A stretch of DNA of 64,000 bases, taken from Guadua angustifolia. Lineage: Eukaryota; Streptophyta; Magnoliopsida; Poales; Poaceae. Made by a program: the position numbers and the translations under genes. Positions 41,101 through 52,999 of this stretch are shown here, in pieces. The DNA is taken from the NCBI GenBank assembly GCA_036346375.1, contig CM070518.1:1612001-1676000 (forward strand), in the 5' to 3' direction. Position 1 is the stretch's first letter. The number at the start of each line of letters is the position of its first letter. A model generated the notes under the pieces. That model had not been told where the DNA came from. It saw only the letters and a list, made by a program, of their open reading frames with translations, and ran no database searches.

Positions 41101-43302
41101 TCGCCGTCTTGTCATCATCGAGCCTTTTCATCGATGTATGACTGAACCCCATATCGAATCGCAGTGGATGTTGATCCCACTTGTCCTTGTCTTATCTTTG
41201 AAAGTCTAATCTGCCATTGATTGGGAAATCACTCATGGACTTGGTTGATACACCATTGCCCATATGTCAATATCTGTCCAATCGAGTTAATTAATCTCGA
41301 AAGATATTCCCTGGAATATACTCCATTCTTTCCTAATTATCAGTCGTAACCTTCTCGATAAATCTCCTGAAAGCCAGTTCTCTTTAATCCGATCTTTGAT
41401 CAAATCTATTCAAGTTCCTAAATTCAATCCCTTTCGATTCGAAGCCGGTCTAATCTTAATTTGGAGTTTATTTGAATTGCCTTTTGAGATTTGTTGTATT
41501 TGTGCTTCTTTGTCGTTAGGCGGTCGCCCGTGGTTACAGAAGCGGTGAAGGGCGAGAAAGTCAAGTATTCGATTGAAGAACCAAAGGTTGAGGAAGTCGA
41601 AGATCAATTTAAAAGAGTAAAGAGTAGTTTATAGCAAGTGCCAGGCAAGTTGTGTTTTGATCATATTGCTCCTAGTTTTACAAATTTACTTTGATTCAAA
41701 TTATTGCATGCTAGTTCAAGATTAAAAAGATTTAAATTAATTTGGATTTAGTTATTCAACCCAATTGCTAAATATCACCTTGCCATGATTATTTGTATGC
41801 CATAATTCGTTTGTCACCCTAAGATGGTTGATTATTAGTTGGTTGTTATTACTTGCCAACATGGGTTGGTTAGACCATGTATAATTGCTTAGCCATGCCA
41901 CGCAACTCATGTCTTTTGAAAATAAAAGGATAATACTGATTAATTGATTATGAAATGTGTTTGTGAAATGGTGTGACGTGTTGCCACACGATGATGTTGA
42001 TATGTGGAACGGCGTGGTTCTACATGGATGTTGAGTTGTTGTTGGCATTGTGTTGCGCAATAATCAACCTGGAGTGGTAAAATATTTTAGGCGAGGCAAG
42101 TGGCAAGAGTGGCATTGGATATGTCGCTTTGGTATTTGGTGGTATTGTTGGTGAATTTTGTGATGGTATTCTTTGGTGAATTATGTGATGGTATTGTTGA
42201 TGAATTATTCGGGGTAGTCTTGCCTTGGTCACCCTAAGGACTTCACCTTGCAAGCCTTTGAACCGAGTCACTCGTACAACCACATATCCGGTATGGGATG
42301 GACCTAGTTTAGTAGGATACGATATCTCACCTTTGATAGCTCAGGTGGGATCACAGGGGGTGATTTGTATAGGGAGCGTGCTGTATGCTCTGACTTGGTA
42401 CCCGATCAACGGTGTTTATCGGTCCTATACTTGCTTAGTGTGAGGAAGTGATAGTGAAGGCAACCGGAGAGGTTCCTAGGTTGAGCGAAGTTTCTAAAAG
42501 GCTTTGTTATGATCGCTCATTCGATACTTTTGTATGGCGATTCACGGCTGATGTGGTGAGTTGATTGTATCTTGTGGGTAAAGTGTACAACCTCTACAGA
42601 GTGTAAAAACTATTGGAATAGCCGTGTTCACGGTATTGAACATTTCTCGGGGATTACAGTCAAGGGTTAGATTTTGATAAAAATGAGGTTGGGAATGTGG
42701 ACAATGTGATATGAAAATTGGTTAAGAAAGAGAAATGCTTTACTTGAGAATGATTACGAAATTTATTGTGGGTATTACTTGTTTTACTGCTTTTCAATCT
42801 ATTTATGATATTTATTTGGAAATGCTGCTTTATTGCAAAAGAACCATTTAGCCATTCCTTTGGAATAAACCATGCATGTAGTATTAGAACTGCATTATGT
42901 GCATGACTTATTGAGTACGGTTGTGTACTCACCCTTGCTATAACAAAACATCACCAGTTGAGGAGAAGTCTTTGTCTTCGAAGAAGGAGAAGTTCTGCAA
43001 GAAGGCGAATATCTAGGAGTTGAACCTTGTCAAATGCCTGTGGTATTTTGATGGGATTCATCGACGTTCTTTGTTTATTCATTGCTCGTTTTACTCTCGA
43101 GTTGAAGCCATCTAGGCTTCACAATTGTAAGTTGACTTTAAGGTAGATCAACCTGTTATATTAACAGATGAATACTTAATTTATTATTCCGTTGTGTGTG
43201 ATTGTGATATTCATCTTTGTTAACTGTGGGCACTAGCTACTGATCCTGGGACTAGTGCTGAAAACACAGAGGGTTTCCGGATTGCGAAATCAGGTCCTGA
43301 CA
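38191..43302 (+). mobile_element. 5.1-kb solo LTR with perfect 5-bp target duplication
   Basis: The 5112-bp segment starts TGTAACATCC and ends GGTCCTGACA, flanked by AAAAC at 38186-38190 and AAAAC at 43303-43307. It interrupts the endonuclease of a minus-strand LINE, whose frame resumes on each side. No gag, pol or primer-binding site occurs inside. Long LTRs of this type (TGTAACA...TGACA) belong to large gypsy-related or LARD-like families in grasses. A solo LTR arises by recombination between the two LTRs of one element. Internal open frames (for example 39706-40182) lack domains. Confidence 0.88.
40902..40982 (+). repeat. 14-bp minisatellite TTCGCCGTTAACGT
   Basis: Five consecutive 14-bp units plus a partial one alternate between TTCGCCGTTAACGT and TCCGCCGTTAACGT. 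The core GTTAAC is palindromic. It lies in the middle of the 5.1-kb LTR. Confidence 0.9.
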
Positions 43303-43345
43303 AAAACCCTATCCAGTTTCTCAAAAGTTGGATTGTCTAGATTAT
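43303..43345 (-). pseudogene. Second LINE, endonuclease fragment upstream of the LTR
   Basis: The minus-strand reading DNPTFEKLDRVF, the FxKLDRVL block of LINE endonucleases, directly abuts the solo LTR and continues at 38190. It includes the AAAAC duplicated at insertion. Confidence 0.8.
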
Positions 43346-44283
43346 TAGCCAAGGTGAACAACCTGTTGAGGAAACTTGATGTTCTTTTGTGTATGGAGAA
43401 GCCGTGTGGGCCAGCAAGGTTTTCAGTTGGGCTGACTTGCTAGGCTCATTAGGGTTGCTGGAAACACTTTGGAGGAGGCTGTCTTTTTTTCCCAAGAAAA
43501 TCAGGAGTCAGTCGGCACTACTCTTCATCCATCGCAGTTGCATCCTCCGTGCTCTCCAGAGGCACTCCTGGTGCGAAGGGAAACGGGAAGGGGGCGACTG
43601 GTCTTGTCTTTGGAAAGATGAGTGCAGACAACTCACAGGAGAAGAAGCGATCGGCTGGCGGCCATTGGCCGGAGCCGAAGACTCGAACGCACTGGTTCAG
43701 TCTCCTCTATTTTATGAGGGCTTGGCTCTTTCTTCTCAACACACATGAAAGATTTCTCCTCTCCAATCCTTTCTTCCATCTCTTGGCTTAGTTCTAGTTG
43801 GAATTGGTGACTAATCAAATCTAGTGTTCTGGTTTTTATGTCGATTATTTGTGCACTGGAGTGTGATCTACACTCACCTATTTAATTGAGTGCCGATCTT
43901 CGGTTGGGCCATGGGCTGTCCAGTGTTTGGGTGTGCCGATTTTTGATCATTCACTTTGAGCCATTGGTGGATTTTGGCTTGGTCTTGCGCAGCACTTGGT
44001 TGATTCTCATCTCCGTTCTTGGTGTGTCCCAAGTGTGGAAGGGCTCTGTATCTCCGAATCCTGGCCGGCTTCACTGCGGCACAAGCGGCGGCAATTGTAT
44101 TTCTGGGATAGCGAGTTATATCGTACCTAGCCAGTGCTTCTAAGCAGTTTCGAGTGCTGCTCTGTTGTAAGTTCTTCAGTACTGCACTTGTTTCTTGATT
44201 CTTGCTGGCTGGAGGAGAGATATTGCTCTGTGATGATTCTAGGGTTTTGATGATTGTGACAATTATTCTATGAATAAGGCCTT
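43346..44283 (-). other. Probable remnant of the second LINE upstream region
   Basis: Minus-strand frames at 43633-43818 and 43874-44305 are open and polar, with a VAPFPFAPGVPLESTED-like stretch between them. They lie where ORF1 of the second LINE should be, but I see no convincing ORF1 core, and the endonuclease N-terminus is largely missing. This stretch is therefore deleted or diverged. An unrelated pseudogene cannot be excluded. Confidence 0.35.
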
Positions 44284-45165
44284 TGTCGACGATCGGGATC
44301 GCCAACCGCAGAAAATGAGGTAGGGGTCAGTGAGAAATGGGACCACAACTGTGCTTTGCTCGAACAGAGGAATGAGGTCGAGGAGGTCTATGGTCGGAGC
44401 TAGGAGACAACGGACTAAACCGAGGATTATACTGGTTCGAGCCCCTGAGAAGGTAATAGCTCTACTCCAGTCACCTTGCGGTGGTGATTCACCGCTATTT
44501 GTGAATACAAGAGGATTACTGACTCAAGCTTGAGCGATACTAAGTCTAGGCTTGAACTTCGAGTGTGTGTGTCGGGTTGTTACGTAAATGCCGCTAAGTG
44601 TTTACAAAGCTCGATCTTATACACATTCTTCTTGCAACGTTCGGGAGTAATTCTCGGATCGTGGCCTTCATGCACATTGATAGCCGGTGGTAACCGCCCG
44701 ATCCGCCGTATGCGCGCATTACTCCATGATCCCACGTTTAGAATCGCCAAGTGATGGCGTGTCCGGGATCAAGGGAACGCTATCGACCTTGGATCGACCC
44801 GAGCTCCGACTCGCGGGGACCCGAACTTCGAGTTATCTGCGCCCTAGGTCGGCGGCCTCGAGCTTGGTCCAAGCACTCTTGGTCAAGTGGCTTCGAGTGA
44901 TCCAGTCTTTGATCGAGGCCTTCCGAGCTAGGGGGGCAGTTGACCGTTGCTGGCTTTGCCAAGGGTTGCCGCCCCGACGGCTAGCCCCGAGGCTCAAGGT
45001 CGTAAAAAGGGGTACCAAGGGCGGCCTCGAGCCTCACCCAACAGTCATTGGCAGCAACCCTTGCAAGGTCTTGGAACCTTGTTCGAGGTCGAGCGGAGAT
45101 CGTAAAGTGAACCCCAAGCGAGACATCCGCGACCTTTAATCTCCCCGGTGGTACGGATGCCAACA
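44284..45165 (-). repeat. 3' LTR of the Tat-type element
   Basis: On the plus strand it starts TGTCGACGATCGGG and matches 54719-55403 over about 690 bp. It continues with sequence missing from the other copy, to about 45165, where CCAACA gives TGTTGG on the minus strand. That outer limit is inferred: an alternative start is TGTCTCGC at about 45124 (minus). Many LTR-LTR differences are lost or gained bases at CCG, CAG and CTG. Confidence 0.75.
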
Positions 45166-45384
45166 AGCCGGCGGACACCTCTGGTGCCGAGTCGCCGCCC
45201 GTGCCTTGATTGCGCCGATCTAATCATGCCAGCGCGCCTTTTGAGGCGCCAGAGGAGGTTTATATCCCAAAAGCGCTGTGGAAGACCCCGAGCTCTTGAT
45301 CATCAGTTTGAAAATCTCTGCGCCTTCCTCCCAAGCCTTCTTGCCCGAGCAGACCGCCTTCCCGTCTCCACACGTCGTTTCACC

Positions 45385-48300
45385 ATGGCCAAGCTGGGGA
45401 AAAGCACCTTGTCGGTCGCGAGGATGAAGGAGCTCGAGGCCCTGGGGCTGTTGGATCAGGTGACCTGGCGGCTGCCCGGCGGCGAGACCGAACCTCATCC
45501 TCGAGATCGTCTGCACCGAGCATCATTCCCTCTTCGGGCTGCGGACCCCGGAGAGCGAATTCTTGGCCGACGTCCTCGACAGTTGCCAGATTGAATTGAT
45601 CAACTTGGTACCCAATTCCGTCCTCACCCTAGCCATCTTCTCCCATCTATGCGAGGGGTTCCTGGGGATTCTTCCCACCCCCTCGCTCTTCTTCCGCTAC
45701 TTCTCCCTCTTAGCTGAAGGAAGCCCGTGGTCGGTGCCTCTACTTAAACAACGGTCCGGGCTCAAGTGGGCCTTGCCCAAGATCCTTGGCAGGGACTCTC
45801 TTGGTCCATGGTCGAGCGCTGGTTCTACCTCAAGAAGGGGAGAAGCGGAGGCTGCGATCTGAGGGAGCCGCCACACGGAAGAAGGAGACCCCAGAGACCG
45901 AGGACCTCGGCGCCGACGCAGGTTATCGCCGCCATCCACATTTGCGCCACGCGCGGCCTCACCGTCAGCGATCGCGAATGACTTTCATGAACAAGGTGTC
46001 TCCCCTACGGAGGAGGTTACACCCGCTTCTCCCGATCAAGGGGCGAACGATTCGACCCGAGAGTCCATCTGGAAAGGTCTTGACCCCAAGGTTTTTGCTT
46101 GAGTTCGCACTTCTTCCTCCTCGATGGCTCTTGTTAATGCGGCCGAAGGAGTCTGAGTTCTGCGGGATCTTGAAACGTTCGAAATCTGGCGCATGAGTAT
46201 ACTCTTGACGACCGGTCTCAAGAACGTCTTTGCACGAAAGCCCGAGGTAAGCCTTCCCGACCTATAGCCTCATCCGAACATTTGTGTATCTTTGCACGAT
46301 TCGTGCTTGCTTGTAGGATCATCAAGAGTTGTGGGAGACAACAGAGATCGCTCCCCTTGCGACGAGAGCAAGGGCAAGAAGGAAGAAGAGACTTCAACCG
46401 GAGCTGACCACGGAGACGAAGAGGCCCCACATCGAATGGGGTGACCGCGCCATGGTAAAGACGATCATGGCCAAGTTCCCGAGCTCGTGCCATTGACTTC
46501 TCGGGGCCTAACAAAGTTTCTTTTCTTGGCAGCAGCAAAGCGCAGCGGCCGCCGCCAGACCATCGAGCCCCCCGCCTGTCCGGGGTGATCAAGGTCGGTC
46601 ATCTGGCATGGCCATGGCAGGCGGTGTGGGCTCATCGGAAGCTTCGCCTCCCCAGACCAGAGGAAAGAAGCGGAGTGCCCCCCCGAGCTCGGGGCAACAG
46701 GACCTTCGCCGGCCATCAACGAGGCAGAGGCCACCGACCCAGGTAAGAGAGGCTTTGCAACCTGCTCCATCCCCTTGTGTTTTTCTGTCTTAGTGCCTAT
46801 CCTTGATTGCAGACCTCGAGCGCTCGAGACCCGAGCTTGCCCACTCGACAATGCACATTGTTCAGTATAGTCTGAGTCCGAGGAGGAGGCAGACGCCTAC
46901 ATCTTGCCCCCACGGTCTTGGTCAAAGCGCGACTCTTGTGGGGCCTCGAGCTGGGCCCAGTCGGGAGTTCGACCAAGGCCACGATAGCCTGGACGAGGTG
47001 GACCCCAACCTCGATCGGCGAGGATTACAAAGACGGCGAGACGGGTGCCCTTGCGGTCGCCGATCCTCCCGAGATCGAGGGAGACATGGGTGTCCGGGCC
47101 CCTCAAGTCGCGGCGCCGCCGATCGTTGGAGGCCGTGTCACCGAAGTCCCTGAGGCCCCGCCGTCCAAGATCGTGCTCGATGGCGAGACCGCGGTTCCCC
47201 AGGCCACGGAGAGCGACCACGACAACGGGAGGCGCTCCGATGACCCGGCTGGCGAACTTCCAGCCCCCGGGGAATACAATGTTCCACCCCCAGGGGTTGG
47301 GTCGGATGCCGCTGCTGCGGCAGCTCCCGCCACCGAGCTGGCCGGAACCCCGACTACGGAGGTCGGGCCCGAAGCTGCCGCTGCCGTACCTCTAGCCGGG
47401 GGGTCCGACCCGGCCGCCGATGTGGAAAGATCCCGAGCCGCCGCCGGCACGTCGTCCGTAGGCCCCGGACAAAGTGTGCCGGTGGTGATTGAAAGCCCAG
47501 TCACGGGACTGGGTGAAGGTTTTGAGATCAACACACTCGTCTTGATGAGTGAGCGAGGAGTTCTCCAGTAGGCGTGCGTCGGCGGTAAACTCCGTGAGGT
47601 AGGAGCTTTCCTTATATGTCCTGTAATATGTTAAGTTGTGTGTTCTTGACAACTTCTTACCAGATCACTTTCCTTGTTTTCAAGGCGATTGGCAGCGTGA
47701 CCCGGGGGCTTCAAGGTCTCAACGAGCACGCCGACGTGCTCCACCAGATCTTGAACGCCATGGAAGAGAGGGAGACCAAGCGCTCGAGCTCACGCGACCA
47801 TCGAGGTCGGCGCGACAGAACTCAGCGGATCAGCAGGGAGCTCAACGATCTGCGTCGCGCGATGGTGGCGCTGAGGTGTCCCATGCCGCCGAGCTCGAGA
47901 GGACTGATCCTCCGAGCGAGCATGGGTTCAAAGCGCAAGAGCACGAGCGCTCGGCGACCAAAGCACTCGAGGCCCTTAATGCGGAGCGCCAAGGTCGAGC
48001 TGCTGGAGAAGGCCGCCATGAGCGAACTTCTTCGACTCGGCGCTCAAGACCCTCCGTGCGTGGTCGAGGCCCTCGAAGGCGGCTGAGAACAAGCGCCGCC
48101 GCTGCCAGGCCACGACGAAGCGTGCCAAGGTCGTGGTACTCGAGGAAGCCGCCAAGAGCAAACCATCGCCACAGCCACTGGCGCCGCCGACAAGCGTGCC
48201 AAGGCGAGGCGCTCGGCAGCCGCCAGGAGCAGACCGCCACCACGGCCAAGGCACTTGCTTGCCAGCGTGCCAAGGTCGGCGTTGGAGAGGGCTGTTGCCG

Positions 48301-48530
48301 AGCTATCATCCTCAACCAAGGCGTCTCGAGCTAGAGGCCAAAGTCGCGGGTGGAGGAGAAGCTTAAGGCGTGCCAGCAGCGGCGAGACCGCCTGCCCAAC
48401 TCAACGACGCAGCGTCGCCGAGCCCACAGACGCAACCAAGGAGGCCCTCTGCAGAAGAAACCGAAGCCTCAACATGCGGGCCGAGTCGCGAGCTCGAGCA
48501 GAGAAGCTACATGAGTTGGAGGATCTGTAG
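45385..48530 (+). pseudogene. Antisense additional ORF (gypsy-type transposon domain, coiled coil)
   Basis: This coding sequence is on the strand opposite to gag-pol, between pol and the 3' LTR. It begins MAKLGKSTLSVARMKELEAL. It then has HSLFGLRTPESEFLADVL in another frame and SCQIELINLVPNSVLTLAIFSHLCEGFLGI with PTPSLFFRYFSLL (about 45585-45715). That is the pattern of the family described as putative gypsy type transposon (Pfam PF04195). A Pro/Ala/Glu-rich middle (about 46600-47570) and an Ala/Arg/Glu-rich coiled-coil segment (about 47690-48530, AELERTDPPSEHG, AKALEALNAER-like) follow. Known Tat elements carry such antisense ORFs of unknown function. Here it is frameshifted throughout. Confidence 0.7.
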
Positions 48531-49073
48531 CTCAAACATCCTTGATCCTGTAAAAACATTTGATGTTATCAATAGGTTTGGGTTACCTTTTTTGAAGTGT
48601 GCCTTTCTTGTTCGCGATCGAGATCCATAGGTCGTTTGTAGATATTACACCCTGGCCCAGCCCCCGTTGGGTCCAAGGTCGAGCAACGCCGACCTTGGAC
48701 ACAAGTCTAAGACGAGCAAATGACCATGACCTGCAGAATCAAGATAGAGTGCTCGCGGAAAGAAACGCAACAAGCGAACTCAGTGAATAAATCACCAACT
48801 CCACGACCACGACCATGCGCGCACTCAATAGCCAGAGCTGTGGGGCTTGTAGTTCAAACCCGGACGCAGGGGTGAGCTGATTGCGAAGAGTTTCGGCTTA
48901 CGTTGAGCTCGACCACTGGGGGGTGAACGTGAAGCTCGTGATACCCAGACTAAGGGGCGAATGCGAAGGTCGTGCTCGAAGAAGAACTACAGAGATGCCC
49001 ATAATAAAGGAAAAAGACATGAATGGTAGAAATCCGAAAATATCCTTTTATTGAAGTTTTAAAGGTATAGAGA
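48531..49073. other. Spacer between antisense ORF and pol end
   Basis: Less GC-rich sequence between the converging 3' ends of the antisense ORF and of pol. It has the look of two convergent 3' untranslated regions. No ORF or repeat was recognised. Confidence 0.5.
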
Positions 49074-50180
49074 TTACACATAAAACTTGCGAAGTTGATC
49101 TATATTCCACGAGCTAGAGAGCTCTCTGCCATCGTTCATCGCTAGCCGGTAAGCCCCCGTGCGATCTGTTGAAACGACTCTGTAGGGGCCCTCCCACCGC
49201 GGGGATAACTTGTTGGTGTTGGACGATACCTGAATCCGTCTCAGGGCTAAGTCCCCAACAAGGAGCTTCCTAGGTCGTACCGACCGAGACGCATGCCTGC
49301 GAAGAGCTTGCGTGTAATCGCGTTGATCGTAGGCGATTGCGGCATCTTACTTCTTCGCGAGGGCAAGGTCAAGAGACCGTTCTTGCTCGAAGTCGACATG
49401 GTCGACCAAAGGCTGACCTGGCGGAGCCCAGGCGTTACCTCCGGAGGCGTAACGCTTCAGCACCAAACCACGAGTGAAAGGGTGTGGACCTGTTGCTTTC
49501 GGTATTGTGGGTACGAATAGACCATAAGGCGGTGGGAAGTTCGTCCACCCGAGTCTTGCCGTAGCGTTTGAGCATCTGCAACTTCGCCTTTTGACGCCTT
49601 GGACGATCGTGGTTGGCGGCTCTGCCGCTCCGTTGCTCGAGGATGAGCCACCGGTTAAGCACACTTTGGTGCCCATGCCTTCGCAAAATTCACGGAATAA
49701 TTCCTTCGTAAACCGAGTACCATTGTCGGTGATAATTCTGCATGGGACCCCATACCGTTACTACGAGCAGTGCGGAAAAGTTTAACGGCGGCTCGGCGGT
49801 GATGGTCGAGATCGGTTCACCTCAACCCACTTGGTGAAGGTGTCGCGACCACGATCAGAATTTTTCCCCATTTGCTCGGGAAAGGGCGAGATATCCGGCC
49901 CTGTGTCGAGAAAGGCCGTGCAAGCGGGATGGTGCGAAGGGCGAGGGCGGTGGTGTGTTTTTTCGCGTGGCCCGACATGCTCGGCGAGTTCGGACAATAT
50001 CCCGAGCATCTGTAATGTAAATCGCCAGCAATACCCCATACGGAAGGCCTTGCCGACCATCGTCTGTATGAAGAGTCGCCCACGAGACACGAGTGGATGT
50101 CGTTGAGTAGGTACTTACCCTCCTCGCGTGGAGATGCACCGTGTCGGGATGCGAGACATTCCGTCTCAGAGTTTGCCATC
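49074..50180 (-). pseudogene. Tat-type element integrase
   Basis: Integrase inserts the cDNA. The minus strand reads YLLNDIHSG (about 50100), the zinc-binding region, then IPLARPFSTxGxDI, FTKWVEV (about 49810-49830), IITDNGTRFTKE and FCEGMGTKV (about 49670-49740, second catalytic Asp). Next come SNGAAE (catalytic Glu, about 49625), RTHNTESNRSTPF (about 49510) and the C-terminal AYRLAMNDGRELSSSWNIDQLRKFYV, ending at TAA (49074-49076). Several frame changes are needed. This end, NxxQLRKFY-stop, is characteristic of the RIRE2-like group. Confidence 0.82.
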
Positions 50181-50223
50181 CACGAGCTTGTACAAGCTTG
50201 CTTGACGCTTAATCACGCTTACA

Positions 50224-51190
50224 TTAGCGGGGTGGTGGTGGAGGTCGCCCGTGCGAGAAAATGTATGGGCTCGCCCATCGTGAATACCTTCCACCACAAA
50301 GAAGCACAACCTCACGGTCGGAGATAGACGGAGCCGTCAGCGTCTCGAGGATGACGTCGGGGGGTATCTCCTCGTCGGAAGAGCCGAGCTTGGAGAGAAA
50401 GTCGGCGCTGGAGTTGTCCTTCCTAGGGACATGCCTGAGCTCCAAGTTCTGGAACCACTTCTCCATCTTGCGGACCTCGGCGAGATACTTTGCCATCGCA
50501 TCCCCCGAGCATTGATAGTCCTTGTTGTACTGGTTGATGACGAGCTGGGAGTCTCCCTTCACGACCAACCGGCGCACGCCCAAGGACTTGCAGGCTCGTA
50601 AGCCGCCAAGAGAGCCGTATTACCCGCCACGTTATTGGTCGCAGAAACCCAAAGCGAACTACATACCTCAAGCGGTCGCGCGCGCATGGTAAGGATAAGT
50701 CTCGGCCCGGCGTTTGAAGGACCTCGAGCCGTCGAAGAACATGATCCAGGGCTTCTCTTCCTCGGCCTCGAGCTCAGGAGCGGGCTGCGACGTCTGTTCG
50801 ACCACGAAGTCGGCGAGCACTTGCGACTTGATAGCTGTTCGGGCCACGACCTGGATGTCAAACGCCGCCAGCTCCATGGCCCATTTGGCTATCCGCCCGC
50901 CGCCTTCTGGATTCCGCAGGATGTCACCGAGCGGAAAGTTGCTCGGGACGACCATGGAATGCGCCTGGAAGTAGTGTCGAAGCTTGCGCGAGGCCATGAG
51001 AAGAGCGTACAGCAGTTTCTGCACTTGTGGGTAGCGCTCCTTTGGGCCGTGTAAGACCTCGTGACATAGTAAATCGGATCTTCTTTGTGCCCCGTTCGGC
51101 AACTAGGGCAAGAGCGACTTAGGCGGTGGTACGCAAGGTAGAGCAGCAACCTCTCGCCAGGCTGCGGAGTTGTAAGGAGGGGTGGGGATG
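50224..51190 (-). pseudogene. Tat-type element RNase H region (two modules)
   Basis: The first module ends with YPQVQKLLYALLMASRKLRHYFQAH and GRIAKWAMELAAFDI (about 50860-51050), the Ty3-type RNase H. A linker, QVLADFVVEQTS, leads to WIMFFDGS (about 50740, catalytic Asp), ATNNVA (about 50630) and VKGDSQLVINQY (about 50530-50565), then RHVPRKDNSSADFLSKLG. This is the archaeal-type RNase H that is found downstream of the original domain in Tat elements. The 50224-50583 frame is clean. The rest is frameshifted. Confidence 0.82.
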
Positions 51191-51199
51191 ACAGATATA

Positions 51200-52070
51200 C
51201 CTTCAGCTCGTCGAAAGACCGTTGTGCTTCTGGAGTCCATTCAAAGCCCCCGTGCTTGCGCAGGTCTTAAAGAATGGGAGACCTCACTCATGCCGAGCCT
51301 CGAAATGAATCTGCCGAGGCGGCCATGCGGCCGGTGAGGCTTTGCACTTGCTTGATCGAGGTCGGGGCTCCATCTTCTCGATGGACTCGATATTCTCGGG
51401 TTCGGACCAACCCCGAGCCCCGATCATGTAGCCAAGGACCTTCCACGATGCCGCCAAGAACACACTTCTCGGGGTTGAGCTTGATTTTGTACTGCTCAGG
51501 TTTGCAAATGTTTCTTCAAGGTCACGGACGTGGTCGCTCCGGAGGGGCTTTGACGATGATATCATCTCGTAAACCTCGAGGTTTATTGTCTGCGGCTCGA
51601 AGGTCCCGGTCATCGACGCTGGAATGTTGCCCCGCATTGCGCGAGACCAAATGACATGGTCGTGTAGCAATAAGTGCCGAACGGGTGACGAAAGCGATCT
51701 TGCTCTCGTCGTCGACCGCCGACTTGATCTGGTGGTAGCGAGTAAGCATCCAAGCTTAGCATCTTGGCGTTGGCGGAGTCGGCGATCCGGTCGATCTTGC
51801 GGAAGGGGAAGTTGTCCTCGGGCGGGCGAGTTCAACCCTGTATGATCGGCGCACATTCTCCACTTGCCACCCTTCTTACGCACGATGACCGGGTTGGCCA
51901 CCACTCGGAGTAGTCGATCTCGCGGATGAAGCCGGCCTTGGAGTTTATCAAGGTTTTCCTTGATGGCCGCAACCTTCTCCGGGAGAAGCGGCCGATTCTG
52001 GCGCCTGAGTCTAGAATCGGTTCGACACAGTAACTTGTCTCGATCACCTCCTCGGAATGCGGGCATATCT
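51200..52070 (-). pseudogene. Tat-type element reverse transcriptase
   Basis: The order on the minus strand is LPEKVAAIKENLDKL, GFIREIDYSEW (about 51930), VANPVIVRKKGGKWRMCADHTGLN (about 51830-51900), then QIKSAVDDESKIAF, MSFG-like LVSRNAG, and LEVY followed by a damaged catalytic box. TACGTCGATGATATC would be expected, but TACGAGATGATATC is present, so YVDD reads VYE/RDDIIVKAP. DHVRDLEETFANL, KVLGYMIGARG and RMAALxRF follow in shifted frames. The active-site change falls in a cluster of indels and could be a sequencing fault. Confidence 0.8.
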
Positions 52071-52289
52071 GCGGGCTCCCAGCGAATATACCTTTGTTGG
52101 CGCTGAAGGAAGGTGGCGAGCTCGAGTTCCTATTTGGGACTCGGCTCGGCCGAGACGTGGACACACACGGTCGTGTCGCCTTCCTCGGCTGACGGCCTTT
52201 GTCGCCCATTGGCTGGATCGCCGCCCTCTGCCGGGCATTCTTCTCCGTCACCTCTGGACCTCATTTGGGGCAGATGCGGCGAAGCGCCA

Positions 52290-52690
52290 GGAACCTTGGT
52301 CTGCATGCCATGTGCGCTGCTGAGTCGCCTCGTCTGTAAGGATGCCGTTGGGGCTGGGAGCTTCATGCACCGATGACCGTAATGATTGGCGCCATAAACT
52401 TGATGAGGCGGGTCTTCCGAGAATAGCGTTATGCACGGAGGTCGCCCTCAACCACCTCAAAGGTGATCGATTCGGTCGGAAGTTGTCCAAGCCGCCCGAA
52501 GGTGACGGGCAAGACCACCTACCCCAAGGGAGTAGTCGAGCTCGAGAGCGATTCGAAGAAGGGATGGCGATGCTTTTGATCTTTGGCCAGGGAATCGCAT
52601 CCGGTCAAGTGCTTCCGCCGCTTGACAAATTAAAGAAGCGCCTCCGTCGACCATGACACGCCCGACCTTTGTGTTGCTAATGGTCGGGTC
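52290..52690 (-). pseudogene. Tat-type element protease
   Basis: The minus strand at about 52640 reads RVMVDGGASL, then AEALDRMRFPGQ. After a frame change comes GRLDNFRTESITFEVVEGDLRYNAILGRP (about 52400-52480) with KFMAPIITV. VDGGAS replaces the usual DTG/DSG loop of aspartic proteases, and a G-A variant of this kind is common in this lineage. ILGRP is the conserved C-terminal flap-side motif (ILGR). Confidence 0.75.
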
Positions 52691-52999
52691 ACGATAAAGC
52701 GGTCTTTAAGTCTCGGGCCATACCTTGTAAGGCATCCTCCGGAGAAAAGGTGATGGTGGCCCGGCCCACTTGCAATCTTTGCTCGATGGGCTTTCCTCGC
52801 AACTTCGATAGATGGTCAAGGCGTGACCTTGATCTCGCGCTGGTGGTAGGTCGCCGAGCGGCGAAGATAGCGTCAATCCGCGCTTCGCCTGTTGGAATTC
52901 CAGTCGAGGTCGTAGTGCTCGACTTCGGCATTCACCCTTCGGCTGGTCGTCATCCTTCGAGAGCACGGGCATCTCACCACGCCCGCCATAGAAGGCTTC

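Noticed and set aside
43874..44305. 143-codon minus frame as a host gene
   Set aside because: It runs into the gypsy LTR at 44284, which supplies its first residues. No domain was recognised, and it is probably LINE-derived or non-coding.
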